Counted from the first letter of the stretch, positions 1 through 11,954 are shown. The stretch: 64,000 nt of DNA from Angiostrongylus vasorum (GCA_018806985.1 JADANN010000058.1:310001-374000), one strand, 5' to 3'. Notes: generated by a model not told the origin, from the sequence alone. Numbers and translations: made by a program.

Positions 1-221
1 ACGATGATTCATCAATGCATCAAGTTTCTTGTTTACTAAACACATCAATATCCATTTCCTGTTGGGTGGTGAGCTTGATTTTGCACGAGGTCTGCGATCG
101 AACTAACGACTATGTGTGCAGGACGCCTCGAACCACTCCATTGGTTACACGCACACCGCATGCGGTGTACTGCAAAAAATGACGTGACGACAATGAAGAT
201 TTCTCATCTCATTTCATTTTA

Positions 222-531
222 CATGACCCGTCGTCGCATCTACTGTGCAGATCCTAGCACTTCTTGTGTTCGATTCGTTTTCCTCGCACTCATCATCTAC
301 AATGATCTTTCAACATTTCGCGTGTTGTCTGGGCCGCTACTTGAAGATTTATGTCTTCTCCATGAATGTCGTAGAACACTGTTCGAGTCCAATCTCATTG
401 CAATCTCGGAGATAGGCGGGCCAACGCGTTCACTCGTGGAGTGGGGGGACAGAGTTGGGAGGAGATCGAACCAGCGCTTTGTTTGCCGATTGACAGCGCC
501 GCTAACTACTGCGCTATGTTCCTGCCCCTTC
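222..531 (-). mobile_element. SINE-E, tRNA-derived short retroposon
   Basis: On the minus strand the head reads GGGGCAGGAACATAGCGCAG (A box TAGCGCAGTAG). About 40 bases on, GCTGGTTCGATCTCC gives a B box (GGTTCGATC). The body includes CTATCTCCGAGATTGCA, GAGGAAAACGAATCGAA and GGATCTGCACAGTAGATG. A second near-complete copy lies at 21.3-21.6 kb. Confidence 0.83.
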
Positions 532-540
532 ACTGACATA

Positions 541-944
541 TTTGTTGATATTTTTCATGTGTAAATGAAGATTATGTGTGTGAAAATATGCTTTATAAGC
601 CATACTACACAAAATTAGACAAACAAAAAACAACCGTGACTAGTACTTTGAGCGCAAATTGATGGAAATATCGCCATATTTGTTAGAGTGAACAGAGAAT
701 GAACATTTATAGCACATATATAGCCACAAACAAATCATAGAAAGGGGCAAGAAGAGAAGAACGACAAGCGTGCTCGCTTTGCTTGAACATGAATCGTTTC
801 GAAGTCTTCAGTTTTCGCTCAGAGCACACGTGAAGTGCAGTTGCGTGCCAATTTGCATTAGCATTCGACATTCGGCTGCACAGGAATTCCTGAATTCCGA
901 ATTCTCTTATTACCTCACTTTTTTTCAATTTGCTGCCTAGTCTT
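541..944. other. AT-rich stretch, nothing recognised
   Basis: No repeat match or splice-supported frame seen. The same applies to 1173-2107, 4246-4654 and 4941-5849, where only short spurious ORFs occur. Confidence 0.5.
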
Positions 945-1172
945 TTTTCAATGGGAGAGTATTATGTGAAATATAACCAAAATGGTGCTGAGATATTTGC
1001 AAAACTCCAGACCGCTGGTGTCTGCGGTGGGGACTGAACAAGCTATCACTCTTTTCCGAGGGCCAATCCGTTCACCACCACGCCATGCGAGTCCTTCGTT
1101 TCGCCTTCTCTCAGTCGTGCTATTGACTTATGGGTGCTATCAGCAATCACCGGCCAACAGGACTCTTATTAC
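945..1172 (-). mobile_element. Element B copy
   Basis: Plus strand: GGTGCTGAGATATTTGCAAA, the GACTGAACAAGC core, then GTGCTATCAGCAATCACC. Confidence 0.78.
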
Positions 1173-2107
1173 CATTAGAGTAGTTTTGTTATTCCAGTTT
1201 GCACATGTATTACCTACTAAGAATCTATTTAGTTATCGAATAACTAAAATGACTATGTGTAAAATCTTCATTCGTCTTTATCTCATACCGATCTATCCAA
1301 TGAAATATCTTTTTCTCGCCGAACACTTGCTTTAAAGGCATTACACTTGCTGTGGAGCCTTCCAATTTAATTACTTTTGACGAGAAACTAGTCATGAGCG
1401 AATTCGCCGAGCTTTCTGCACGGAATAGATTCACTTCTAGCTCGTTTCTTCATTAACAAAGGCCAAAGTGTTACTCACTTTCGATGACGCAGCTATGATG
1501 ATAAAACCACACTGCAGATTGAATCTTTTCACCTGAGAACAACTACTGGCTACAGTGAGTCGGCAAACCTTTCGGCTTATCACCATTGTAATCACAGTAA
1601 TGGATAGGTTTTGCCAGTGGTTCTGACTTTTCGTACCATTCCATCTCAAGCGAACTGTTGTAACATTCTGCTTAAATCTTTTCAATTCTCATTCTTTCGT
1701 TTTCTGAGTATTATTCGCTGTCAGTGGACGGTCAAGAGTCATAGTATATACCACCTTGACCACGGAGTCGTAATTTCGGTTAAACTTGCCGTTTGTGAGT
1801 TCAAATGAGGTAAGTTTAAATAATTCTTAAGAAACATATCTAAGAATACGGAGTTTTTGGTTTTCGTCGGTGGACTAGTTCCTCCAAATGAATTCTCTCG
1901 GTAGCTGTATTCATCTTCTATTTCCACTTTCCACGTGTATTCTTCAGCAATTTCAAATCAATGATAATAGTGATATCGTCACGAAAATGATGTCACTACT
2001 ATCTTTCTAAACTATGATGCTCTCTTTCAAATAAAGTTAACATTAACACTGGTTAACATTTTTTGCGTTACTACTGTATATTAAGTATTAAGACTGTTGT
2101 TGTTCAT

Positions 2108-3560
2108 GAAGGGTTACCAGCACGATATCAGCAACTACCGCATAATCTGCTTAGTGTCTGTCGTCTGGCAAACTTTTCGCTGCAATCATCCTAAAGAGGA
2201 TTGACAGAACACAGCACGAAAGACAGCCATGTGAGCAGGGAAGGTTTCGAAACGGATTCAGCAAGGTGGACCATATCCACACGATAACGAGACTCACTGA
2301 AGTATCGCAAGAGTACAACAGTCCACTCTGTCTCACTTTCCTCGATGTAAACGAAGCCTTTGATTCAGTTGAGATTGAAGCAACGATGGAAGCCTTGGAG
2401 AGCCAGGGAATCCCTGTTCAGTATACAAGGATTCCTCATGAGCTATATAACGATTTCACAGTCAAAATATCAGCCCATTCCACAACGATATTAACATTGA
2501 CGTCAAAAGGGGAGTTAAGCAAGGCGATCCGACGTCGCCAAAATTGTTTACTGCCACCTTCCACTCCAAAACACCATACGTTTAGGCAGGGAGTACCGTT
2601 GAGTCGAAAAGGTGGGCATGGAGTCGGGTATTCTTTGTCCTCTCCACTACATGTTCTTGAAAGCTCCCGAAGTCGTTTGCGTTCTGCCCAAATCTGGGAC
2701 TCTTTTTTGTGGGATTTACTAGAACAGCAATCTCTCCACAGGCTTTGTCAAAGTCGTCAAGCATTCCTTGTGCGTGGATAATTGCGTTGTTGCATGTGAA
2801 CATTGAAATGGGACAACATGGGAGTGAAAATCGATGGTCGGCAATTACACCATCTTCGCTTTGCTGGTGGCATCGTTCTTATGATGCCAAGCATTATCCA
2901 CGCACAGCGAATGCTTGACGACTTTGAAAAAGTCTGTGGAGAGATTGTTGTTCTACTAAATCGCACAAAAACAGTCCCAGATTTGAGCAAAAGAAGGTAA
3001 ACGACTTTGGGACCTTTCAAGAGCATGTAGTGGAGAGAACAAGGAATACCCGACTCCATGCCCACCTTTTCGACTCAACGGTACTCCCTGCCTAAACGTA
3101 TGCGTCAGAAAACCTGGTCGCTGCCTAAGCTGGATAAAAGACCACCTAGCGTTATAGAACGCGCAGTCGAAATGACGATGCCAGGAGTGTCCGGCCTCAC
3201 GCTGTTGAAAGAGGGAATCCACAACTCCGATTTGTGTCAACGAACAAATCAAAAGCGGTTCTGTATGTCAAACTATCGAAGATGAGGTGGGCCGGTAATG
3301 CGCATGAACGACAACCGATGAACAAGAGCCGTTAGTAACTGGGTTCCTTAGGATGTCAAACGTACTGCAGCAAGACCAGCAGAACGATGGTCAGAATTCT
3401 TCAAGAAAACGCTAGGAAAAAGACATTGTGCTTAACGAATCTCTAGAGCGAGTAGAACCTACTGGGCTACTCTTGAACACCATAAGGAGAAATGGAACAT
3501 TTATTGGCGCACGTTTGAGTGATTCGACGATCAACGACACGACTGGTGATACAGGTTGAG
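2108..3560 (+). mobile_element. RTE family 1 fragment with internal inverted duplication
   Basis: Plus-strand RT remnant: NYRIICLVSV near 2135, LCLTFLDVNEAFDSVEIEA near 2340, then HHLRFAGGIVL near 2860, where FADD has become FAGG, and the C-terminal domain to about 3540 with VIERAVEMTMPGVSGLTLL. The segment 2577-2789 is a reverse-complement duplicate of 2892-3100, giving a foldback inside the element. Multiple frameshifts; certainly inactive. Confidence 0.85.
2577..3100. repeat. 209-213 bp inverted duplication around a 102 bp spacer
   Basis: Left arm 2577-2789 begins TACGTTTAGGCAGGGAGTAC and right arm 2892-3100 ends GTACTCCCTGCCTAAACGTA. Arms agree along most of their length with scattered mismatches. 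Both derive from the RT C-terminal part of the RTE. Transcripts would form a long hairpin. Confidence 0.85.
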
Positions 3561-3956
3561 GTGGTTGTACACAAAGGGAATGGGTAGCGCACTGGTAGTG
3601 GACAGGTTTATTAGGCGAACGGATTAATCTCGCCAGACGCCGGCTCGACTCTATCCGCACGTTATAATTCGTACTATATTAAGTAATGTAACAATAAAAG
3701 AAATTAACATAGTTTCGAAGTGATGATTCCACCCCCATATTTTCATCTGCGTTATCATTATTCCATTTTTCTTTCTTTTTTGCAAGAAAAGTGAATTCAA
3801 ACTTGGACCTCAGGTTACAGAAATTGCCGACCAGTAATATCACCGTTACACTTTTCAATAATGACCGTGTGGTATCACGTATGTCTCAAAAGCATTGAAG
3901 ATGTAATAAGTTTAGTAGTAAAAAATCGGATGACCTTGTTGGTAGCTAATCAGAGA

Positions 3957-4236
3957 GGGGCGCGTGTGGCGCAGTGGTTGGAGGCAACACACATGGAATC
4001 GATCCCCGCGCCCATTGCCCACCAAGCCTTCCATACCTCCGGGATCTGCAAACTAGTACCAGACCTGTCTGGGAGAATAGCAGCACTGGCTCGATGCATC
4101 GGTGGGCCACCGCGAATTATTGTAAAGGCTAGATATGCATTCAATCACCTCCAAACGATGTTTAATGAAGTGGAATACATGGCGCATCCCTCAGGGGATT
4201 CATCAACGCCGAGAGCTTTAGCCTTTATCTTTTTAA
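3957..4236 (+). mobile_element. SINE-A copy with target-site duplication
   Basis: Flanked by AATCAGAGA at 3948-3956 and 4237-4245. The head is GGGGCGCGTGTGGCGCAGTG with A box; the B-box-like GAATCGATCCC lies about 40 bp on. The sense frame is open for almost the whole element (LVPDLSGRIAALARCIG). Confidence 0.92.
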
Positions 4237-4654
4237 AATCAGAGATGATAACTGATAATTTTTGCAATATCTCAGCTGAACTTGTGATTCGGAAAATACA
4301 CATCAAATGAGTTGCGTAGGTTGAATGACGGTCAACAGGATCCTCGTGAAAAGGAAGTTCACTGAACCTCACTGGACCTCTCGCCACCTGACTGCCACGC
4401 TCAAGCACGCCACTTCATAAGAAATTCTTCAACTGTCAAATCGCTGCTAAATTTCCTTCCAGAAAATTCATAGGTATTACAAGCTTGAAGTATCTCCATA
4501 GGAGGAGGTAATGACTCTTATGTGTCGATTTCATAGTTTTTATTTCGACTGGTAAGTTTTTACTATCCTTTGAGACATAAGTACTTTATGTTGAAGTTTA
4601 AAAACCGACAGATCTTTTTGATGCAACTTAGTATTATTAATCTCTAACAATATT

Positions 4655-4940
4655 TGGCTCGTATGGCGTGGTGGTCGGAGGCGCCCTGCAACATACGCGG
4701 GATCGATTCACACGCCCATGGCCCACCAAGCCTTCTATCCCTACGGGGTCGGCAAATTGGTACCAGACTTGTCTGGTAGAGTAGCAACACTGGCTTGATA
4801 CATCGGTAGGCCATCGCGAGTCATTGTAAAGGCCGGATATACATTCACTCACCTCCAAACGATGCATAATGAAATCGAATGCATGGCGCATCCCTCAAGG
4901 ATTGGTCAACGCCGAGAGCTTTATCCTTTTTTATCCTTTT
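4655..4940 (+). mobile_element. SINE-A copy
   Basis: The head GGCTCGTATGGCGTGGTGG has a degraded A box but the B-box region GGGATCGATTC is intact. The tail is TTTATCCTTTTTTATCCTTT, two tail units. Confidence 0.88.
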
Positions 4941-5970
4941 ACCAATATTTTACCTATGTTTAACAAGTCGTTGTTCTTCTTCCACTCACTTAAATCATCA
5001 AATCAGCAACTGTTATGATTCAACATATCCTTATCCTTAAGTAACGTTCGGTAATTATTCTATGCAAATTTATTTGTAACCTTAGCTTAATGATAGTGAA
5101 AGCGCTATTTATGTTCTTCGCTTACATAAACATAGGTTTTTAAGTATATTGTACTCTAATAGAGAAACATTTGATGTATTTACAAATCCTGCTTGAAGGT
5201 CAAAGTGAAACATTCCGTTCGCGATTCGTTTCAGAAGGTGCTTTTAACAGAGTGAGTTCGCTTAATGGGTTTCTATGAGGAGCGTCTCGGTAGGCCATAT
5301 GGTGTTGTGTTCGCATTCAACTTCCGCACTATTAATTCCATGAAGGCTTAGACATTCTCGAAATAATCTCTACCAGGAGCACGACAAGAGTTTCTGACGG
5401 TGCTGGTTGTACACTCCTTTCTTTCGAACGGGAGACGTAGACTGCCGACCGATATCCGCTATTTCCTTGTGATGTGTATAATACACTTACACCCAAATAT
5501 TACCCTAGTTTCACCAGGCATTGTGGCTATTTGAACACTGTTCTTAACCTGACATATAATTTTTGTTCAACACGTAATGATCCATATATTTCTGTGTATT
5601 CTAGTATTTCAATCATCATTGTTACTACTAGACCTTTACATCTGATTCTTTTCTCATGACATAAGTTTATCATTTGTTGGATTTCTAGATTCCTCTTCTG
5701 TTTCTGTGACTTTGCTGGGGTAATCGCAATTCGGCATCTGCTAACACCTTTACACACGGTGACTCGACAAACCACGTGGTTGTTTGTAGTAATTACTGCT
5801 ACTGAATGTTTACTTTCATTTTTTCTCTACTGGTCTTCGCTTTTATCCCCTCTAGTGGTCACCTGTATCAGCCGTAGTCCCGCTGATCGTCGAGTGACTC
5901 GAGCGGCCGCCAGTAAATCTTCCGTTTTTCCCTGTCGCGTGCAAGAGTAGCCCAGTGGATTCTGCATGCT

Positions 5971-6309
5971 CTAGGGGACTCGTCGAGCATCATATCTTTC
6001 TTCTAGGCTCCTCGTGAAGAACTCTGACCATCGGGTCGGTGGTCTTCCTGCAGTACGTTTCACATCCCGAGGAATCCAGTCACAAACGGCTCTTGTCCAT
6101 CGGTTGCCATTCATACGCATTACGTGTCCGGCACACCTCATCTTCGACTGTTTGGCGCACAGAACGGCATCTTTGACTTTCGATCGTTGACGAAGGGCGG
6201 AGCTTCGGATGCCATCCCCTACTTGTGTGAAACGGGATACTCCTAGCATCGTCCTTTCTACCGCGCATTCGATAACGCTGAGTGGTCTTTCATCCTGCTT
6301 ACGCAGCAA
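5971..6309 (-). pseudogene. RTE family 1 C-terminal domain
   Basis: About 112 codons: RPLSVIECAVERTMLGVSRF, KMRCAGHVMRMNGNRWTRAV and RPPTRWSEFFTRSLEERYDA. It lies after the RT and is the usual end of RTE ORFs. Uninterrupted within this segment. Confidence 0.85.
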
Positions 6310-6601
6310 CCAGGTCTCTGGCGCATAAGTTAGGGCAGAAAGTACCGTTGAGTCGAAAAGATGGGCACGGAGTCAGGGGGGTTCTTTTTTCCTCTTTTCC
6401 TTCTGCTCAGCTCTGGAGCTAAGTCGTTCATCATATTGATTTCCCGAACTAGATAGACATAACTGGAGCATTCGGAGATATTCGTTCCGTTGAGCGTAAT
6501 GGCGCATACGAAACCAATCCGTTCTTCATGAACATCGTTTTTGTGAGATTTAGTCGAAGACCAATCTTTCCACAGGCTTTATCAAAGTCGGCAAGCATAC
6601 G

Positions 6602-6964
6602 TTACGCCTGGCTAATGTTTGGTTCTATATGGACGATGGCATCAGCAAAGCGAAGTTGGATTTTCACTCCCATGTTGTCCCATCTCAATGTTCGAATGAT
6701 GTTCTCGAGGTTGGCGATGAATAATTTTGGCGAGATAGTATCACCTTGCCCAACTCCTCTTTTGACGTCAATGTTAATATCGTTGTAGAATGGTGATATC
6801 TTGGTTGTGAAATTTTTGTATAGCTCACGAAGAATCTTTATGTACTGAGTAGGGACTCCTTGACCATCAAGGGCTTCCATGACTGCTTCTATCTCAGTTG
6901 AGTCAAAGGCCTTCTTTAAATCGATGAAAGCAGAGCGGTCTTTTGTACACTCGCGATAGGTCAA
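6602..6964 (-). pseudogene. RTE family 1 reverse transcriptase palm with lost catalytic Asp
   Basis: About 120 codons: IDLKKAFDSTEIEAVMEAL, GVGQGDTISPKLF and LRFADAIV. The last should be FADD-IV; the change to Ala would abolish polymerase activity. A deletion also removes several residues between VKI and LRFAD (the GRQLHH block of other copies). Confidence 0.88.
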
Positions 6965-7374
6965 TGAGTCTTGTTATCGTGTGGATGTGGTCCATCGTAC
7001 TTTCTTTTCGAAGCCCTGCTTGTTCACATGGCTGTCGTTCGTCCAGTGTTCTGTCAATCGTGTTTAGGATGACTCGAGTGGAAGTTTGCAAACGACAGAC
7101 AGCAAGCAGATTGGGCGATAGTTGCCGATATCGTGTAGGTCACCCTTCTTGAACAATGACGCAGTCATGCTGGTCTTCCACTGAGTAGGGACCTTGTATT
7201 CAGACAGGGTAACGTGTGAAGAGCCTAGCCAGTGCGTTTACGAGGACTGGCGGAAGGTTCTTCAGGTGTTCTGGTCTTATCCTCTCCGGACCTGGTGCTG
7301 TTCGATTTTTCACGACGAAATGGCATGCCGGATTTCGGAAGGAAGAACCGGTGGTACAACATATCCATCCTTCT

Positions 7375-7930
7375 TTATTTCATATGACGGAAGGTGGACG
7401 TGGCTATCGAAGAGATCTGACCAGTATTCGTGAATGATTTTTTCTCCATTGCCTTTCTGGACGCTGTTAATGTTCCGTCTGGGCGTTGGAGTGCAATCAT
7501 CTTGGTCTTGCAATTGGCGAAGCTTCGATGCGCTTTGTGAATGCTTTTCTCAGCCTCTGCAGCTTCGGCCATTACTGCTGCTCTTCTGTCTTTAAGATCT
7601 TCTTTTATCGCCTGTCTGCATTGTTTTGTAAGTTCCGGCATTAGTTCACGGTTGCCTGCAGCTCGTGCGACTCCACCCTGGCGTATTAGCTCGAGTGTTT
7701 CTAGAGACAAACGTCTCTTGGTGACTTTCGAATTCTCAGCTTTCATAGCGCTGACGTGAAGACGTTGAATGAGCCGATCGTATTCTTCGTCGATATTATC
7801 GACAACGGCATCTTCCCTACAGCCGACTAATGAATTGAATAAGTCCCAGTTTACGGTGGTTCTGGGACTTCGGTTTTCTGAATTTAGCGGCTTTTTTCTC
7901 CTTTCCGCGAGAAATAGAATCTTGCACGAA
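7375..7930 (-). pseudogene. RTE family 1 linker fragment
   Basis: Contains SENRSPRTTVNWDLFNSLVG, DNIDEEYDRLIQRLH and TKRRLSLETLELIRQGG. It follows the endonuclease fragment with a one-base frame change near 7930. Confidence 0.8.
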
Positions 7931-8225
7931 GGAAACGGTGGTCTGATCCTATGTATAATTTGGGGACAACAGCGACATCGGTTAGGCAAAACCTGTTGTT
8001 TACTATGATGTGGTCTATTTCGTTATGGGACTCTCCATTGGGAGACTCCCATGTCCATCGTTGAGCGTGGGGCTTCTGGAATTGCGAGTTACCATGCATG
8101 ATCTTGGTCGCCATGATAAACTCAGATAGCCGCTCACCGTGTTCGTTCCATTCTAATCCATGGGTGCCAACGTGGCGTTCTTCTTGGTCCAATCCTACAG
8201 TGATATACCGCCTAAATATGGGTCG
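7884..8225 (-). pseudogene. RTE family 1 endonuclease, C-terminal half
   Basis: Open fragment containing [34 protein letters not shown] and GSDHRFLRARFYF. The EIDH and SDHR signatures are the catalytic and substrate motifs of the apurinic endonuclease family. Residues upstream of about 8225 in the same frame are not RTE-like. Confidence 0.85.
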
Positions 8226-8317
8226 TAGGTGTTCCCTGGTATCAAGCTTTAACGGTGAGTTAATCACCCTCCCCGTTAGGCGGTCACTAAAGTTAAGGGT
8301 TTGATTTTTTCTATCTG

Positions 8318-8520
8318 GAAGCTCAGCTAAGATTATTCCAGTACCAAGAATCACCATCGCTTCGGTTCCAACAAATCGCAAGGTAGGAAATCTCCCTCTG
8401 ACTAACGGGACAGCAACTGCCTGTGGTGATGACAAAGGGAAGTTTCAGCTAGGCTAACCTCAGGACTGCAGAGACCACTAAAAACTCAACCAGCAATGAA
8501 TCAGCCTCACTAGATGGCAT
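8318..8520 (+). mobile_element. SINE-C fragment next to truncated RTE
   Basis: Covers the middle part (GGAAGCTCAGCTAAGATTAT, AAATCTCCCTCTGACTAACG, GCTAGGCTAACCTCAGGACT). It abuts the 5' truncation of the RTE copy that ends near 8225. Confidence 0.7.
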
Positions 8521-9408
8521 ACTGAGCGCTCCTGTGTATGACGGCAAGAAGTGAGACAACCAGAGAGAGGCGATCAAATCCTGGATTGCACAGGACGTTA
8601 CTGGAAGCGCATAAAACGAGCACGCCCACGAAATACCATCGAGACTGCTTTTTGCTCTGCCCCTGTAACCCAAATCAGTCTCCTCAGGCGTCGATCTTTA
8701 CGTTCTTCTTGAGGCCGTTGCTCGTATGGAATTCCACTTTATCGCTTTATAACAGACGAAGAGCAGGAAGGCCGACATACGCCAGTTAGATAACGGGACT
8801 ACTGAAAGAGGAGAAATTCCGTTCCGAAATGTCGTAAACGTTGGCTTCATTGAACACCCATCTGTTCCCCAGCAAGTTAACTCGTACGAGATGAGATCCT
8901 ATTGCGAGTTTGTGTAGCTAATCATAATGAACTAGAGGCGTTCTTTAATCAGAGGAAGCAGTACGCAACCAAAAGCTCTATAAATTCGTTTTTCAAGACT
9001 TGAATTCCAGATGAAGCGTGACCAAACAACATGAATTTAGAACAGCAGATCAAAATGAGAAGAAAGATGTCTTAATGGACCCCTATCGACAGCGCATCTA
9101 CTCCACGGGAATTCTTTTTTCTAGCAGAGAGGAAAGTGCAGTTGGACATGGAAACTTCTTAACTGTACAACTGATGCGGAGATCGACCATCTATAAATAG
9201 AAGATAGTGCCATTATTCGGTACTCATTCTAAACATAGCCTTCGTACGGAGATTCGATTTAGCCACAGGCTGGAGAAGTATTCTTGTATGAAAGTTAGTT
9301 CATGTGATAGTTGCCTCTCTTCTTTCGTGTTGCTACCCAGAACTTTATATACGTGCAGCAGCTTGCGATCTTAAACTTGGATAGTTAAACCGTTCACAAA
9401 CACGATAT
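8521..9408. other. intergenic stretch, nothing recognised
   Basis: Lies between the SINE-C fragment and a full SINE-C copy. No coding evidence. 10511-10899 likewise contains only unassigned, probably repeat-derived sequence. Confidence 0.45.
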
Positions 9409-9795
9409 CCTTCCAACGGTTTGCCGACCCATCGTTGCTGGTTCCTCGGTATCGGGCGGCGATGTGCAATGGGAGAATTCATCCATCCACCAGAGCCTCC
9501 CAAGTTGAAAAGGATTCCTGCGTTTCCATCGGGAAACCCAATTAAGAAAGAAGCCAGTACCAGGATCCACTATCGTCCTGGTATCAAACAGGTCGTATGG
9601 TGGAAAACCTCCCTCTGATCCACAAGGGCGGCGAATGCCAGTGGTGGTGACTGTCTGGGAAAGACTTTGGCTAGGCTGACCTGGGGACTCCAGGAATCCA
9701 CAATGGCTAGACCAGTAAAACTACGTAAAGTGGAAATTGTGCTGGAGCTCTCACAATCAGTGAGGATAGGCTATCAAGCATTCAAGCAAGTGAGT
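9409..9795 (+). mobile_element. SINE-C copy
   Basis: Full-length but diverged, with head CCAACGGTTTGCCGACCC and tail ATCAAGCATTCAAGCAAGTG. Lies just upstream of an RTE family 1 fragment. Confidence 0.85.
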
Positions 9796-9913
9796 ATATA
9801 GGCGTAAAAAGATTTTTGAGATGACTTTTTCTTCTATGTCAAGAAATGATATTATTGTGTGAAAGTCAAGGAATTAGAGATGTTCTTAAATTTTATCCAA
9901 AAAAATTCATGTC

Positions 9914-10510
9914 ATGCTAAAGAAAGCAGAATTTCGAAAAGGATTCAGCAAGACGGACCATAAACACACGACGACAAGTCTCACTGAAGTATCGCGAGAG
10001 TACAAAAGATCGCTCCGTCTCACTTTCATCGATTTAAGGAAGGCCTTTGACTCAACTGAGATAGAAGCAGTCGTGGAAGCCCTTGATAGTCAGGGAGTCC
10101 CTACCCAGTACGTAAAGATTCTTCGTGAGTTGTACAAAAAACTTCACAACCAAGATATCCCCATTCCACAACGATATTAACATCGACGTCAAAACAGTGG
10201 TTAGGCAGCGCAATACCACCTCGCCAAAAATTGTTTACTGCCACCCCTCAACTCCAAAACACCATGCCAATATTGAAGTGGGCAACATGTGAGTAAAAAT
10301 CCATGCTCAGCAATCACCCTGTTTCCGCTTTGTTTGCGATGAAGTTCTTACAACACCAAGCTTTAGTCAGGCAGAACGGCAGACTTTGATAACGCTTGTA
10401 AAAAAATTGGTCTTGGACTGAATCTCACAAAAACGACTTTGATGAGGAACGGATTGGTTACGTATGCCCCATTCACGCTTAATGGAGTGAATATCTCCTG
10501 ATACCATTAT
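9914..10510 (+). mobile_element. RTE family 1 fragment, RT palm region only
   Basis: Begins abruptly at FRKGFSKTDHKH and continues LCLTFID-like (LRLTFIDLRKAFDSTEIEA), GVPTQYVKILRELYKK, then degraded blocks ending near APFTLNGVNIS at about 10500. Truncated at both ends. The catalytic segment near 10335 is unreadable. Confidence 0.82.
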
Positions 10511-10899
10511 TTATATCTCATGCGTCAAGCTCGGCTCAGTCATGTAACCAGGGAGATCAGGTTCCATCTCTTTCACCACTATGGAGCTACCGAGAAAGGG
10601 AAGGTTGATCCTAATACAACAACACGGCTGGTAGTAAATACCAGATGTCGATCTTTTTGAAAAACTTACATCGTCACAAGCGAAAAAAAATTGTTGGATG
10701 CAAGGGTATCCACGTCCCACTATGATATTATTAATAAAAGAAAGTTTTTACATCAATCTTTTCCATTCCACAGTACCCGTCCCAGGGCTCATACCTCCCC
10801 TCTGGAGATAGGCTGGACGATGTTCCCTCCGAAGTTTGAGTTGTGATAGAAAACACGAAGAAAAGCACAGCTTCAAGTCTCCATAACATTACAGCTTGC

Positions 10900-11898
10900 T
10901 TCTTTCAAGCTTGAATCCGCAAACTAAATGGGCATCTCGCAACCCACATTACATTTTACCTGCAGAAGGAGAAGATTCCGTACCAGTTGAGACGTCGTGC
11001 ACGGTCACCCTACCGAAGAAGAATAACCGAATGGATCTTCATAACTATTGTCCGACATGCTTGTTTCGTGTACTCTACAAGCTCCTCGTAAAGATTCTCC
11101 TGTCGCGCATGTGACTGACATTAGATGAGACACAACCAGTTGAGCAAGCAGGATTTTGACATGGATTTCGCTGCATGGACCATATCCAAATCGGGCCCAG
11201 AGTGTGTCGCAGTACCTCCACTTCCTTCTCATAACACTTGTTGACTACGAAAAACGTCTGACAGCGTCGAAACACTTTCAGTTCTACGAACGTTGGTCGA
11301 CTAAGGAGTGGACTTGTATTATATAAGAACTCTAGCTGATTGATACAGCTTTTTCGTAGAGTGCTTATCACCCCCTTAGAAAAAGAAGTTCGACGACGAG
11401 GCGACAATATCTTGCCAAAAGCTATTTATAGCGAAATTGCAGTGGATAATGAAGTCTCGTTCAAATGGGACAAGAAAGGGATAAACATTGCCGGGAAATT
11501 CTTCGTTTGGTTGACGACACCGTCATCTTCTCGATGAATACAAGTGAAGTAGACACGATCACAATGAGCTAAAGAAGTAGAAGAAATGTGTTCTCTGTGC
11601 GAGGGAAAGCCAGTTCTTGAAAAAACCTATGATGAGCAGCCCCGAACGTGTATCTCGGTTACCCAGTGAGCATGGAGTACAATATGAAAGTAGGCCGACG
11701 TGTTTACGGCTCACGTCAACCATTTGCTTTCACAGCTGGAAGTTTTCATGGATCACCTCGCCTCCTAGCCTCGTTGACTTCATCATGTTCGAAACACACT
11801 ACCATTATGGAGGATAACTGCGCGAGAAGGGCACAACAGGGAAGATGTTTTTGGGCTCGCACTACTACTAAAGACGGACCTTCAAAGTATTGATGCAG
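10900..11898 (+). mobile_element. RTE family 2 LINE remnant
   Basis: A second, distinct RTE lineage. Recognisable pieces in three frames: FYLQKEKIPYQ at 10950; LPKKNNRMDLHNYCPTCLF at 11008-11080; VDYEKRL near 11240; then the C-terminal end at 11700-11870 with TTIMEDNCARRAQQGRCFW. The last 50 bp (GCTCGCACT... to GTATTGATGCAGGTAAG) match the tail of SINE-C. Heavily decayed. Confidence 0.75.
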
Positions 11899-11954
11899 GT
11901 AAGTAAGTAGTTCTATCCCGCGCCGTTTGCTAGCTATGTCATCCATGATTTCGA

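Larger units (their letters stand above)
5850..8225 (-). mobile_element. RTE family 1 LINE, 5'-truncated copy
   Basis: Read on the minus strand, it begins inside the endonuclease ([46 protein letters not shown] near 7950) and continues through the linker (7930-7310), RT palm (6964-6602) and C-terminal domain (6309-5971), ending with WKIYWRPLESLDDQRDYG and a stop near 5866. The catalytic RT motif reads FADA (LRFADAIV), so the second catalytic Asp is lost. A short replacement near 6370-6390 removes the block seen at 24600-24660 in the other copy. The region upstream (8318-8520) is a SINE-C piece, so the two are adjacent or nested. Confidence 0.9.

Noticed and set aside
3961..4035. Possible functional tRNA gene
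   Set aside because: A and B boxes are present, but there is no acceptor stem pairing or anticodon arm that I can fold, and the unit continues into the repeated SINE-A body.
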